Positions 1 through 7,535 of a stretch of 64,000 nucleotides of DNA are shown here, in pieces. Position numbers and translations under genes: made by a program. The notes under the pieces are model-generated. The model searched no databases, was not told where the DNA came from, and saw only the letters and a list, made by a program, of their open reading frames with translations. How positions within the stretch are numbered: position 1 is the stretch's first letter; each line of letters starts with the position of its first letter. Source of the DNA: an uncultured Rhodoferax sp. (GTDB taxonomy: Bacteria > Pseudomonadota > Gammaproteobacteria > Burkholderiales > Burkholderiaceae_C); contig NZ_CAMIHB010000021.1 of assembly GCF_946221635.1 (NCBI RefSeq), positions 6,503 through 70,502 on the forward strand. Reading direction: 5' to 3'.

Positions 1-1
1 C

Positions 2-79
2 GTGGCTTTTGCCGAAAGCCCGCTGGCCCACAACGCCGCGCACGATGTGCGCCACGTGACCGTCAAGCCCTGCCACTGA
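2..79 (+). CDS. cbtB: CbtB-type cobalt transporter subunit, C-terminal end (partial)
   Basis: Only the last 25 codons are inside the window. The visible tail contains several histidines and ends in Pro-Cys-His, like the metal-binding C-terminus of CbtB, a small single-membrane-span protein of B12-regulated cobalt uptake. A cbtA gene begins 29 bases downstream on the same strand, the usual partner order. The start, the membrane segment and any upstream cobalamin riboswitch lie outside the window. The call rests on the short tail plus context. Confidence 0.65.
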   Translation: MAFAESPLAHNAAHDVRHVTVKPCH

Positions 80-108
80 GCCGCCGCCCCCTGTCGAAGG
101 AGACAGCC

Positions 109-930
109 ATGATTTTTCAACGATTGATCTGGGCCGGCCTGGCCGTGGCCCTGCTGGTGGGCAGCGTGCAGTCTGGCGTGCAGCAGCTGCAGGCCGTGCC
201 CATCATCCTGGCGGCCGAGGTGTTCGAGAACCAGAAAGTGGAAGCGCCTGAGTCCATGGGGCCGGCCACCGCCCACGAACACGGTGATGCCTCTGCGGCC
301 CACCACCATGACGACGCTGCGCAAGCCTGGGCGCCCGCCGATGGTGCCGAACGCATCTTCTGGACCTGGGTGGCCAATGTGCTGCACGCCTTCAGCATGG
401 CGCTGCTGGTGTTTGCGGTCATGGGACTGAGCCTGGCGCGCAACAGCAGCCTGCGCTCCATGGTGCTGGCGGCTTGGGTTGCGGCTGCGGGCTGGCTGAC
501 CTTCCACTTCTGGCCTTCGCTGGGTCTGCACGCCGAGATCCCCGGCATGGACGCCGCCCGCCTGGGCTCGCGCCAGGCCTGGTGGGTGTTGGCGGCCGGC
601 AGTGCGGCACTGGCCTGCGTGTCGCTGGCCCTCTTGCGCAGTCACTGGCGCTGGTTGGCAGCGGCGGCCTGGCTGGCCGTGCCCTATGTGGTGGGCGCAC
701 CGCAGATCACGGCCGATCCCCTGGCCGGTTTCAGTGGTGAAGCCCAGGCCAGCCTGCGTGCGCTGGGCCAGCAGTTCATCTGGGCCACGACCTGGGTGTC
801 ACTGTCCTTCTGGCTGAGCATGGCGGTGGCGGGTGGCCTGGCGTTCCAGCGCTGGGTTCGCCCGGCCCTGCTGGCGAAACTGGCGCGTCCCGGCGAGTCT
901 GCCGTGGCCGCGGCCCAGGCTCCGCAGTGA
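109..930 (+). CDS. cbtA: CbtA-type cobalt transporter, membrane subunit
   Basis: Predicted inner-membrane protein of 273 aa that would import cobalt for the cobalamin pathway encoded downstream. The sequence shows an N-terminal hydrophobic segment (about residues 5-25), then a histidine-rich soluble stretch (HEH at 56-58, HHHDD at 65-69) suited to metal binding, and about four further hydrophobic segments to residue 250. The start is an ATG preceded by a good GAAGGAGA ribosome site. It follows the cbtB tail and precedes bluB by seven bases, so it belongs to the cobalamin operon. CbtA families are typically 200-270 aa, so length fits. The substrate is inferred from family and context. Confidence 0.85.
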   Translation: MIFQRLIWAGLAVALLVGSVQSGVQQLQAVPIILAAEVFENQKVEAPESMGPATAHEHGDASAAHHHDDAAQAWAPADGAERIFWTWVANVLHAFSMALLVFAVMGLSLARNSSLRSMVLAAWVAAAGWLTFHFWPSLGLHAEIPGMDAARLGSRQAWWVLAAGSAALACVSLALLRSHWRWLAAAAWLAVPYVVGAPQITADPLAGFSGEAQASLRALGQQFIWATTWVSLSFWLSMAVAGGLAFQRWVRPALLAKLARPGESAVAAAQAPQ

Positions 931-937
931 GTGTGGC

Positions 938-1636
938 GTGTCTGACCTGAGCGGTACCGCGGGCCTGGCGATGCAGCCGCAGGCGTCCGCCGCGTTTTCG
1001 GCGGCGGAGCGCCAGGCCGTGTACCGCGCCATTTTTGAGCGACGCGACATGCGCCACTTTGCCGGTGGGGTGGTCGCGCCCGAGACCATGCGGCGCCTGC
1101 TGACGGCTGCGCACCATGCCCCCAGCGTGGGTTTCATGCAGCCCTGGCGGTTTTTGCGCGTGGCCGACCCGGCCTTGCGCAGCCGCCTGCACACGCTGGT
1201 GGAGGCGGAGCGGGTGCAGACGGCCCGCGCCCTGCACGAGCGCGAAGAGGCTTTCATGCGCCTGAAGGTGGAAGGCCTGAACGACGCGGCCGAACTTTGG
1301 GTGGTGGCGCTCGCCGAGGGGCGCGAGGCCCATGTGTTTGGCCGGCGCACCCTGCCGCAAATGGACCTGGCCTCGGCGGCCTGCGCCATCCAGAACCTGT
1401 GGCTGGCCGCGCGGGCCGAAGGGCTGGGCGTGGGCTGGGTGTCCCTGTTCGACCCGGCCGCAGTGGCCTCGCTGCTGCACATGCCGGCCGGCGCCGAGCC
1501 CATCGCCCTGCTGTGCATAGGCCCGGTGCATGGCTTTTACGAGACGCCCATGTTGCAACAAGAGCGCTGGGCCAAGCGCTGTGCCCTGGACGATTTGCTG
1601 TTTGAAGATGCCTGGGGCCAGCCTCTGGGCACCTGA
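938..1636 (+). CDS. bluB: 5,6-dimethylbenzimidazole synthase BluB
   Basis: Nitroreductase-fold flavoprotein that converts reduced FMN and oxygen into 5,6-dimethylbenzimidazole, the lower ligand of cobalamin. The protein has the RRDMRHF motif near the N-terminus, a PSVGFMQPWRF segment characteristic of BluB rather than generic nitroreductases, and the GLGVGWVSLFDP segment near residue 165. I place the start at GTG 938, which gives 232 aa. ATG 971 (221 aa) is an equally plausible start and gives a length closer to known BluB. The reading frame stays open further upstream, but that part overlaps cbtA and is not expected to be translated. Its product is the substrate of CobT encoded at 15844. Confidence 0.9.
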   Translation: MSDLSGTAGLAMQPQASAAFSAAERQAVYRAIFERRDMRHFAGGVVAPETMRRLLTAAHHAPSVGFMQPWRFLRVADPALRSRLHTLVEAERVQTARALHEREEAFMRLKVEGLNDAAELWVVALAEGREAHVFGRRTLPQMDLASAACAIQNLWLAARAEGLGVGWVSLFDPAAVASLLHMPAGAEPIALLCIGPVHGFYETPMLQQERWAKRCALDDLLFEDAWGQPLGT

Positions 1637-1660
1637 GCTGTTGATTTGGAGAACGAGAAG

Positions 1661-2683
1661 ATGAGCATCACCCTTGACGAACACCCGGTACGCATCGTGC
1701 CGCGCAGCACTGCTGCGGCCCGCCCGCCCGCGGCCATGCCTTGGCCTGTGGAAGACGTGCTGGCGCTGTTCAACCTGCCGTTCAACGACCTGCTGTTCCA
1801 GGCCCAGACGGTGCACCGCCAGCACTTCGATGCCAATCTGGTGGAGCTGGCCACGCTGCTGTCCGTCAAGACCGGTGGCTGTCCGGAAGACTGCGGCTAT
1901 TGCCCGCAGAGTGTGCACTTCGACACCGGCGTGGAAGCCGGAAAACTGATGGCGGTGGACGCGGTGCGCGAAGCCGCCGAGCGTGCCAAGGCTGCGGGCG
2001 CCACGCGCTTTTGCATGGGCGCGGCCTGGCGTGCGCCCAAGGACCGCGATGTGGAGGCTGTGGCCGAGCTGGTCAAGGCCGTCAAGGCGACCGGCCTGGA
2101 AGCCTGCGCCACGCTGGGCATGCTCAACGAAGGCCACGCAGAAACCCTGCGCGATGCCGGGCTGGACTACTACAACCACAACCTCGACAGCGCGCCCGAC
2201 TTCTACGGCGACATCATCACCACGCGCGACTACCAGGACCGCCTGGACACCCTGGCCCGTGTGCGCAATGCCGGTGTCAGCGTCTGCTGCGGTGGCATCG
2301 TGGGCCTGGGCGAATCGCGGCTGCAACGTGCGGGCCTGATTGCGGAGCTGGCGAACCTTTCGCCCTACCCGGAGTCGGTGCCCATCAACCACCTGGTGAA
2401 GGTGGAGGGCACGCCGCTGGCCGACCAGCCGGACCTGGACCCGCTGGAGTTTGTGCGCACCATTGCGGTGGCGCGCATCACCATGCCCCGTGCCCGCGTG
2501 CGCCTCTCGGCCGGGCGGCAAAGCATGGGCGACGCGGTGCAGGCCCTGTGCTTTGTGGCCGGTGCCAACTCCATCTTCTACGGCGACAAACTGCTCACCA
2601 CCGGCAATCCAGATGTGGACGCCGACGGTGCGTTGCTGCAGCGCCTGGGCCTGCGCACCGGCAAGCCAGAGCCCAAGGCCTGA
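1661..2683 (+). CDS. bioB: Biotin synthase BioB (radical SAM)
   Basis: Radical SAM enzyme that inserts sulfur into dethiobiotin to make biotin. The CxxxCxxC iron-sulfur motif is at Cys74, Cys78 and Cys81, followed by YCPQS. The family segments YYNHNLDS and SAGR are present, the latter near the arginine that ligates the [2Fe-2S] cluster. The start is ATG 1661, eight bases after a GGAGA ribosome site; an in-frame TTG 15 bases upstream is less likely. The length of 340 aa is normal. It lies between bluB and cbiB with gaps of 24 and 6 bases, so biotin and B12 genes are probably co-transcribed. No other bio gene is in the window. Confidence 0.95.
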   Translation: MSITLDEHPVRIVPRSTAAARPPAAMPWPVEDVLALFNLPFNDLLFQAQTVHRQHFDANLVELATLLSVKTGGCPEDCGYCPQSVHFDTGVEAGKLMAVDAVREAAERAKAAGATRFCMGAAWRAPKDRDVEAVAELVKAVKATGLEACATLGMLNEGHAETLRDAGLDYYNHNLDSAPDFYGDIITTRDYQDRLDTLARVRNAGVSVCCGGIVGLGESRLQRAGLIAELANLSPYPESVPINHLVKVEGTPLADQPDLDPLEFVRTIAVARITMPRARVRLSAGRQSMGDAVQALCFVAGANSIFYGDKLLTTGNPDVDADGALLQRLGLRTGKPEPKA

Positions 2684-2689
2684 GGCAAC

Positions 2690-3667
2690 GTGGCTTCCTT
2701 GGCGGCGCTGGCCCTGGCATTGCTCGTCGCACTGGCGGTAGACCGCTGGTGGGGTGAGCCGCGCCCGGGCCTGCACCCCGTGGTATGGATGGGGAACTAC
2801 CTGGGCGCCGTGGGGGCCTGGGTGCAGCGCCATGCCGTGCAGCAGCCCGAGCTTCGGGATTTGAAGGCTTTTTGGCTCGCAGCCCTCGTCTGGTGTGCGG
2901 GGGCAGCTATGGTTTCAGGAGCAGCCTGGGGGCTGCAGGCCGCCTTGCACACACTGCCCTGGTGGGCCGCCGGCCTGGGCCTGGGCTTGGCGCTCAAGCC
3001 CCTGCTGGCCTGGGCCATGCTGCGCGATGAAGTGATCGCGGTGGAAACGGCGCTGGGCGAGTCGCTGGCGGCGGGCCGCGAGCGCCTGCGCTGGCTGGTG
3101 AGCCGGGATGTGGCGCAGCTGAGCGATACGCAGGTGCGCGAAAGCGCCATCGAGACGCTGGCCGAAAACCTCAACGACTCGGTGGTCGCGCCCATCTTCT
3201 GGTTTGTGCTGTTGGGCCTGCCCGGCGCGGCGCTATACCGCTTTGCCAACACGGCCGATGCCATGTGGGGCTACCCCGGTGTCTACAAGGGGCGCAACTG
3301 GGCCTGGGCCGGTAAATGGGCAGCGCGGGTGGACGATGGGCTGAGCTGGGTACCCGCGCGCATCACGGCCGGCCTCCTGCTGCTGGCCGCCGGCGGCCGG
3401 GGTTTGACCCTGGTGCAGCAATTGCCGTCGCAGGCGCGCCAGACGCCGTCGCCCAACAGCGGTTGGCCCATGGCGGCCATGGCGCTGAACCTGGGCGTGA
3501 CGCTGCGCAAGCCCGGTGTCTATGACCTCAACCCTGCCGGTCGTGCGGCGGCGGCGGCCGACACGGCTGGCGCCCTGGTTTATGCATCAAAAGCGCTGCT
3601 AGCCCTCGTATTCATTGCGCAAGCAGCTATGATTTTGATAGCGATTGGAAGCAAGTCATGGACATGA
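2690..3667 (+). CDS. cbiB: Adenosylcobinamide-phosphate synthase CbiB/CobD
   Basis: Integral membrane enzyme that attaches (R)-1-amino-2-propanol O-phosphate to adenosylcobyric acid, giving adenosylcobinamide phosphate. It has several hydrophobic segments and the conserved motifs DRWWGEP near residue 18 and ETLAENLNDSVVAP near residue 160. The GTG start follows a TGAGG ribosome site and lies six bases after bioB. The 3' end overlaps the next gene by 10 bases. Two copies of a dispersed repeat lie inside the gene (2870-2922 and 3593-3642). The second encodes most of the C-terminal hydrophobic segment, ALVFIAQAAM and flanking residues, so part of this protein appears to be recruited repeat sequence. 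The gene is named cobD in Paracoccus/Pseudomonas usage. Confidence 0.93.
   Translation: MASLAALALALLVALAVDRWWGEPRPGLHPVVWMGNYLGAVGAWVQRHAVQQPELRDLKAFWLAALVWCAGAAMVSGAAWGLQAALHTLPWWAAGLGLGLALKPLLAWAMLRDEVIAVETALGESLAAGRERLRWLVSRDVAQLSDTQVRESAIETLAENLNDSVVAPIFWFVLLGLPGAALYRFANTADAMWGYPGVYKGRNWAWAGKWAARVDDGLSWVPARITAGLLLLAAGGRGLTLVQQLPSQARQTPSPNSGWPMAAMALNLGVTLRKPGVYDLNPAGRAAAAADTAGALVYASKALLALVFIAQAAMILIAIGSKSWT
2870..2922 (-). repeat. Dispersed ~55-bp repeat, copy 1, inside cbiB
   Basis: On the minus strand this stretch matches the other copies at the core blocks ATAGCTGC and ACGAGGGCT and ends in an inverted GAGCCAAAA tail. In the cbiB frame it encodes the hydrophobic peptide LAALVWCAGAAM, equivalent in position to ALVFIAQAAM in copies 2 and 4. 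It is the most divergent of the intragenic copies in the middle third, so it is older or coincidentally similar. Confidence 0.6.
3593..3642 (-). repeat. Dispersed ~55-bp repeat, copy 2, at the 3' end of cbiB
   Basis: Read on the minus strand it has the repeat blocks GCTATCAAAATCATAGCTGC, TTGCGCA and ACGAGGGCTAG. It shares an uninterrupted core of more than 20 bases with copy 4 in cobS. It is read through in frame by cbiB as a hydrophobic peptide close to the C-terminus and ends about 25 bases before the cbiB stop. Confidence 0.85.
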
Positions 3668-4653
3668 CACTGCCGCCTTTGCCGCGGGTCCATGGCGGCC
3701 CGGACGCCCTGGGGGCGCCGCAGGTCGACTTTTCCACCAACAGCAATGCCTGCGGTCCATGCCCCCATGCGCTTGCGGCGGTGCAGGCGGCGGACGCCAC
3801 GCGCTACCCCGACCCGACCTACACCCTGCTGCGCGCCGCACTGGCACACCGGCACGGGGTCGCAGACTGGCGCGTCGTGCTGGCGGGCAGTGCCAGCGAA
3901 TTCATCTTCCGCATGACGGCCTGGGTGCGCCGGGAGGGTGGAGCCAAGGTGCACCTGCCGCCCCATGCCTATGGCGACTATGCCGCCGCTGCCCAGGCCT
4001 GGGGCCTGCACAAGGCCGACACCGCCAACCACGCCGATCTGGTCTGGGCCTGCGAGCCCGCCAGCCCTACCGGCCAGGCCCACGTGGGCTGGCCGCAGGC
4101 GCTGGCGCGCTGCCCGCTGGTGCTGGACTGCGCCTATGAGCCCCTGCGCCTGTCCGGGCAGCCTACGCTGCAGGGGTCGCAGCGCGATGCGGTGTGGCAG
4201 CTGTTTTCGCCCAACAAGGCGCTGGGGCTGACGGGCGTGCGCGCGGCCTACGCCATCGCGCCGCTGGGGGCGGAGGCTGCCGTGCAACAGTTGGAGACGT
4301 TGGCACCTTCGTGGGTGCTGGGTGCCCATGGCGTTGCCTTGCTCATGGCGTGGACGCAGGCCGATACCCAGGCCTGGCTGCAGACCAGCCTTCAGACGCT
4401 GGCGGGCTGGAAGCAGCGCCAGATCGGTCTGCTGCAGGCTGCCGGTTGGAGCGTGCAGCCTAGCGACACGCCATTCTTCTGTGCCCGCCCCCCTGTGGAC
4501 GCCGTAGCGTTGTGTGCCGCGCTGCGCACACAGGGCATCAAGCTGCGTGATGTGACTTCCTTTGGATTGCTCGGCTGGGTGCGCTTGGGGGTATTGCCGC
4601 CCGCCGCGCAAGATGCGCTGATGCTTGTGATGGCAGAGAAAACGTTTGCATGA
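3658..4653 (+). CDS. cobD: Threonine-phosphate decarboxylase (PLP-dependent), cobalamin side-chain synthesis
   Basis: Class I/II aminotransferase-fold enzyme that decarboxylates L-threonine phosphate to the aminopropanol phosphate used by CbiB just upstream. It shows the N-terminal HGG and DFSTNSNACGP segments of this family, YPDPTY, and the PLP-binding lysine in SPNKALGLTG (about Lys187). The length is 331 aa. It overlaps cbiB by 10 bases at its start and jetA by 4 bases (ATGA) at its end, so translation is coupled on both sides. In Paracoccus nomenclature it is cobC. A histidinol-phosphate aminotransferase is the main alternative, but the cobalamin context decides against it. Confidence 0.9.
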   Translation: MDMTLPPLPRVHGGPDALGAPQVDFSTNSNACGPCPHALAAVQAADATRYPDPTYTLLRAALAHRHGVADWRVVLAGSASEFIFRMTAWVRREGGAKVHLPPHAYGDYAAAAQAWGLHKADTANHADLVWACEPASPTGQAHVGWPQALARCPLVLDCAYEPLRLSGQPTLQGSQRDAVWQLFSPNKALGLTGVRAAYAIAPLGAEAAVQQLETLAPSWVLGAHGVALLMAWTQADTQAWLQTSLQTLAGWKQRQIGLLQAAGWSVQPSDTPFFCARPPVDAVALCAALRTQGIKLRDVTSFGLLGWVRLGVLPPAAQDALMLVMAEKTFA

Positions 4654-6131
4654 AACTCGACTACCGCACTTTGGAGTTGCAGCGCCGCCAGCACCCGGCC
4701 TGGCGCTTGCTGGCGGCGGACTCGGCCCCCCTGGTCGCCAGCTTCCTGCACCGCGTATTCGTCGTCCCCAATGTGCGGGTCATGGCGCAGTCGAATCTGG
4801 CCGAGGCGCTGGAAGACACCTTGTATGGCCTGCGCGAGCAATTGGGAGACAGCAAGGGCAGGGCGGTCTTCCCCAAATCGGCGCAGGAGTACCTGAATGA
4901 CTGGGCCGCCAACGACAAAGGCTGGTTGCGCAAGTTCTACCCCACAGGATCGGATGAGCCGCACTTCGACCTGACACCGCCCACCGAACGCGCCCTGGCC
5001 TGGCTGGGCAGCCTGTCCGACCGTTCCTTTGTCGGTACCGAGTCGCGCCTGCTCACCCTGTTCGGCCTGCTCAAGCAAATGAGCGATGGCAGCGAAACCA
5101 ACCCGCAGGCCCGCATGGCCGAGCTGCACAAGCAGCGCGATGCCATCGACGCGGAAATTGCCCGCGTGGTAGAGGGCAATATGGCCTTGCTGGATGACAC
5201 CGCCCTGAAAGACCGTTTTCAGCAGTTCACCGGCCTGGCGCGGGAGCTGCTGGCGGATTTTCGGGAGGTGGAGCACAACTTTCGCATGCTGGACCGCACG
5301 GTGCGCGAGCGCATCGCCCGCTGGGACGGAGCCAAGGGCACTTTGCTGCAAGAGATCATGGGCGAGCGCGATGCGATTGCCGAGTCCGACCAGGGCAAGA
5401 GTTTTCGTGCGTTCTGGGATTTCTTGATGTCGCAGACGCGCCAGGAGGAGTTCACCACGCTGCTCTCGCGCGTGCTGGATTTGCCGCCGGTATCCGCGCT
5501 GGAACCCGATGTGCGCCTGAAACGCGTGCACTACGACTGGCTGGAAGCGGGTGAATACGCCCAGCGTACGGTGGCCCAGTTGTCGCAGCAGTTGCGCCGT
5601 TTTCTGGACGACAAGGCCTGGCTGGAAAACCGCCGCATCATGGACATCTTGCGCGACATTGAAGGCAAAGCCCTGGCATTGCGTGACGAAGCCCCGGCGG
5701 CCCTGCGCGTGGCGGACTTCATGCAAATCGACGAAATCGGTGCGGGCGTGGAGCTGCCACTGGAGCGCCCCCTGTACCAGCCGCCCCAACCAACGGTGTT
5801 GGAGCGCGTGGCCTTGCAGTCGGGCGATGCGGACATGGATGCGGCGGCCCTGTTTTCGCAGGTGCGGGTGGACAAGGCGGCCCTGTCGGCCCACATCCGC
5901 CAGTCGCTGCAAACCCGTTCGCAAGTCACCCTGGCGGAGCTATTGCAAAGCCGCCCGCTGCGGCAGGGCTTGGGTGAGCTGATAGCCTACCTGCAACTGG
6001 CCAGCGAGTCCGCCCACTCGGCGGTGGACGAGTCCGTGCAAGACACGGTGGCCTGGGTGGTGCCGGACGAGGCGGGTGCTTGGGTGACCCGGCAGGCCCG
6101 CTTGCCGCGGGTGATCTTTGTGCGAGCTTGA
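4650..6131 (+). CDS. jetA: Wadjet component JetA (DUF3375, kleisin-like)
   Basis: This 493-aa protein matches the DUF3375 family, the MukF/kleisin-like subunit of type I Wadjet, which bridges the JetC SMC heads with JetB in a complex that recognises and cleaves circular plasmid DNA. The sequence begins MKLDYRTLELQ and shows the family pattern of a winged-helix-like N-terminal part (FLHRVFV; LNDWAANDKGWLRKFYP) and a long helical middle. Its ATG overlaps the cobD stop in ATGA, so it has no leader of its own and is probably expressed from the cobalamin operon promoter. The other three jet genes follow on the same strand but are split by two inserted modules. Assignment is from family memory plus the full jetABCD set. 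Confidence 0.9.
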   Translation: MKLDYRTLELQRRQHPAWRLLAADSAPLVASFLHRVFVVPNVRVMAQSNLAEALEDTLYGLREQLGDSKGRAVFPKSAQEYLNDWAANDKGWLRKFYPTGSDEPHFDLTPPTERALAWLGSLSDRSFVGTESRLLTLFGLLKQMSDGSETNPQARMAELHKQRDAIDAEIARVVEGNMALLDDTALKDRFQQFTGLARELLADFREVEHNFRMLDRTVRERIARWDGAKGTLLQEIMGERDAIAESDQGKSFRAFWDFLMSQTRQEEFTTLLSRVLDLPPVSALEPDVRLKRVHYDWLEAGEYAQRTVAQLSQQLRRFLDDKAWLENRRIMDILRDIEGKALALRDEAPAALRVADFMQIDEIGAGVELPLERPLYQPPQPTVLERVALQSGDADMDAAALFSQVRVDKAALSAHIRQSLQTRSQVTLAELLQSRPLRQGLGELIAYLQLASESAHSAVDESVQDTVAWVVPDEAGAWVTRQARLPRVIFVRA

Positions 6132-6156
6132 GTGGCTGAAATGGGGTGGTTATGCT

Positions 6157-6175
6157 AGTATTACTGCGTAATACT
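6157..6175. promoter_or_regulatory. Palindromic operator upstream of vapB
   Basis: Perfect inverted repeat AGTATTAC-TGC-GTAATACT with 8-bp arms and a 3-base spacer, placed 14 bases before the likely vapB ATG. The TATGCTAGTAT sequence running into it could supply a -10 element. AbrB/VapB antitoxins commonly autoregulate by binding GTATTAC-like palindromes over their own promoters. This is the only clear regulatory element within the defence block, so it probably marks an internal promoter for vapBC and the genes downstream. Confidence 0.75.
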
Positions 6176-6189
6176 TTTTGGGTGTCTCC

Positions 6190-6426
6190 ATGCAAACCAC
6201 ACTGACTAGCAAGGGCCAAGTTACCATTCCGCGCGACGTGCGCCAACATTTCGGGCTCAAGCAGGGCATGGCCGTGACCTTTGAAATTGAAGGCGATCAC
6301 ATCGCCCTGCGACCCGCCCGCGCATCGCGGCAGGCGCAAGACAGCGGTTTTGGCCTGATCAAGAGCCGACGCAAAGCGGTGCCGGTGGACTTTGATGTGG
6401 CCAGCCTGATCACTGACGCACCATGA
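6190..6426 (+). CDS. vapB: VapB antitoxin (SpoVT/AbrB family)
   Basis: Small DNA-binding antitoxin of 78 aa. The N-terminal half has the SpoVT/AbrB swapped-hairpin pattern (TLTSKGQVTIP, then LKQGMAVTFEIEGD). The C-terminal tail is basic and flexible, as expected for the toxin-binding part. The start is set at ATG 6190; an in-frame TTG at 6178 exists but abuts the operator palindrome. The stop overlaps the vapC start in ATGA, the typical toxin-antitoxin coupling. It lies 58 bases after jetA and is preceded by the palindrome at 6157-6175, so it likely represses its own transcription together with VapC. Confidence 0.9.
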   Translation: MQTTLTSKGQVTIPRDVRQHFGLKQGMAVTFEIEGDHIALRPARASRQAQDSGFGLIKSRRKAVPVDFDVASLITDAP

Positions 6427-6839
6427 TCGCGCTCGATACCAACGTGTTGGCCCGCTATTACGTGGCCAGCACCGATGCACCTTCGCAGAAGCAAAGTGCC
6501 GCAGCTAGGAAACTGCTGGAAAGCGGCAAGTCCTTGTTTGTCAGCAAGACCGTGGTGCTGGAGCTGGAATGGGTGCTGCGCGGCTATTACAAAAGCCCGC
6601 CCAAAGATGTGCTGGCGGTGTTGACGCATTTGCTGGCCATGCCCAACCTGGAAGTGGAAGACCGCGTGGCGGTGGAACTCGCCGCCGCCGCCTTGGATGA
6701 CGGTTTTGACTTTGCCGATGCGTTGCACCATGCATCTGCCCGCCATTGCACCAGCTTGGCCACGTTTGATGACAAGAAGTTTGCCCGCAGAGCCAGCGCC
6801 AAAGGCTGGAAGCCGCCCGTCAAACTGCTGGCCAGTTGA
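6423..6839 (+). CDS. vapC: VapC toxin, PIN-domain ribonuclease
   Basis: PIN-domain endoribonuclease toxin of 138 aa; relatives cleave tRNA or rRNA when not held by VapB. The acidic active-site residues are visible: Asp5 in ALDTNVLARY, Glu47 in VLELEWVLR, Asp99 in FADALH, and Asp116/117 in ATFDDKKFAR. No active-site residue appears lost, so it should be functional. It overlaps vapB by four bases and ends 21 bases before jetB. Its place between jetA and jetB suggests it stabilises the defence block or acts as a dead-man switch if the block is lost; that role is an inference. Confidence 0.92.
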   Translation: MIALDTNVLARYYVASTDAPSQKQSAAARKLLESGKSLFVSKTVVLELEWVLRGYYKSPPKDVLAVLTHLLAMPNLEVEDRVAVELAAAALDDGFDFADALHHASARHCTSLATFDDKKFARRASAKGWKPPVKLLAS

Positions 6840-6860
6840 CCACCCACGGCGGAATTTACG

Positions 6861-7535
6861 ATGACGAATGAAGCGCTTGGTGATGCACCAGCTCCCCACC
6901 CCGCTGCCGCGCAACCCGACCTCACCACTCTGGTCATCCCCTTGCTCAAAGGCGTGTTCTATCGCGAAGATGATGCAGCCCAATGGGCCGCCTTGCTGCA
7001 GTTGCAGGCCCGGGTGCGCGACTACGTGGCGGTGCTGGCGCTGGACTTGGTGGTGGATGAGGCCGAGGGCTATGCCTTTTTGCGTGCCCAACCGCAGGAC
7101 GACGAGGATGCTCCCAAGCTGCCACGCCTGGTACGCCGTCAACCCTTGAGCTTTCAGGTGAGTCTGCTGCTGGCGCTGTTGCGCAAGAAGCTGGCCGAGT
7201 TCGATGCCAGTGGTGGTGACACGCGGCTGATCTTGACGCGCGGCGCGGTGGTGGAACTGGTGCGGGTGTTCTTGCCTGCGGGCTCCAACGAGTCGCGCTT
7301 GATGGACCAGATCGAGACGCAGTTGAACAAGGTCATTGAACTGGGTTTTGTGCGCCGCCTCAAAGCCCCGACGGAGGCCGCATCCAACCGCGCTGCGCAA
7401 GAGCCGGTGTACGAGGTGCGCCGCATTCTCAAGGCCTTTGTCGATGCCCAGTGGCTGGCCGAGTTCGATGCGCGATTGGCGGCCTACCAGGCGCAATTGG
7501 CCGCGCCCAACACCGCGGAGCCGGATGATGCGTGA
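6861..7535 (+). CDS. jetB: Wadjet component JetB (DUF4194, MukE-like)
   Basis: Small acidic 224-aa protein of the DUF4194 family, the MukE/KITE-like winged-helix subunit that joins the JetA kleisin and the JetC SMC. The pattern TLVIPLLKGVFYRED near the N-terminus and LVRVFLPAGSNESRLMDQIE near the middle is typical of the family. The start is ATG 6861, 21 bases after vapC. Its end overlaps the likely jetC start by eight bases. Being separated from jetA by vapBC is unusual, since jetA and jetB are normally adjacent. Confidence 0.9.
   Translation: MTNEALGDAPAPHPAAAQPDLTTLVIPLLKGVFYREDDAAQWAALLQLQARVRDYVAVLALDLVVDEAEGYAFLRAQPQDDEDAPKLPRLVRRQPLSFQVSLLLALLRKKLAEFDASGGDTRLILTRGAVVELVRVFLPAGSNESRLMDQIETQLNKVIELGFVRRLKAPTEAASNRAAQEPVYEVRRILKAFVDAQWLAEFDARLAAYQAQLAAPNTAEPDDA

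Noticed and set aside
776..2833. Very long open frame on the minus strand opposite cbtA, bluB and bioB
   Set aside because: It is opposite genes with clear motifs and has His/Gln/Arg-rich content typical of antisense frames in GC-rich DNA.
7336..7527. Upstream extension of the jetC frame
   Set aside because: It lies inside jetB, is Arg/Ser/Pro-rich and lies before the conserved N-terminus of SMC-type JetC.
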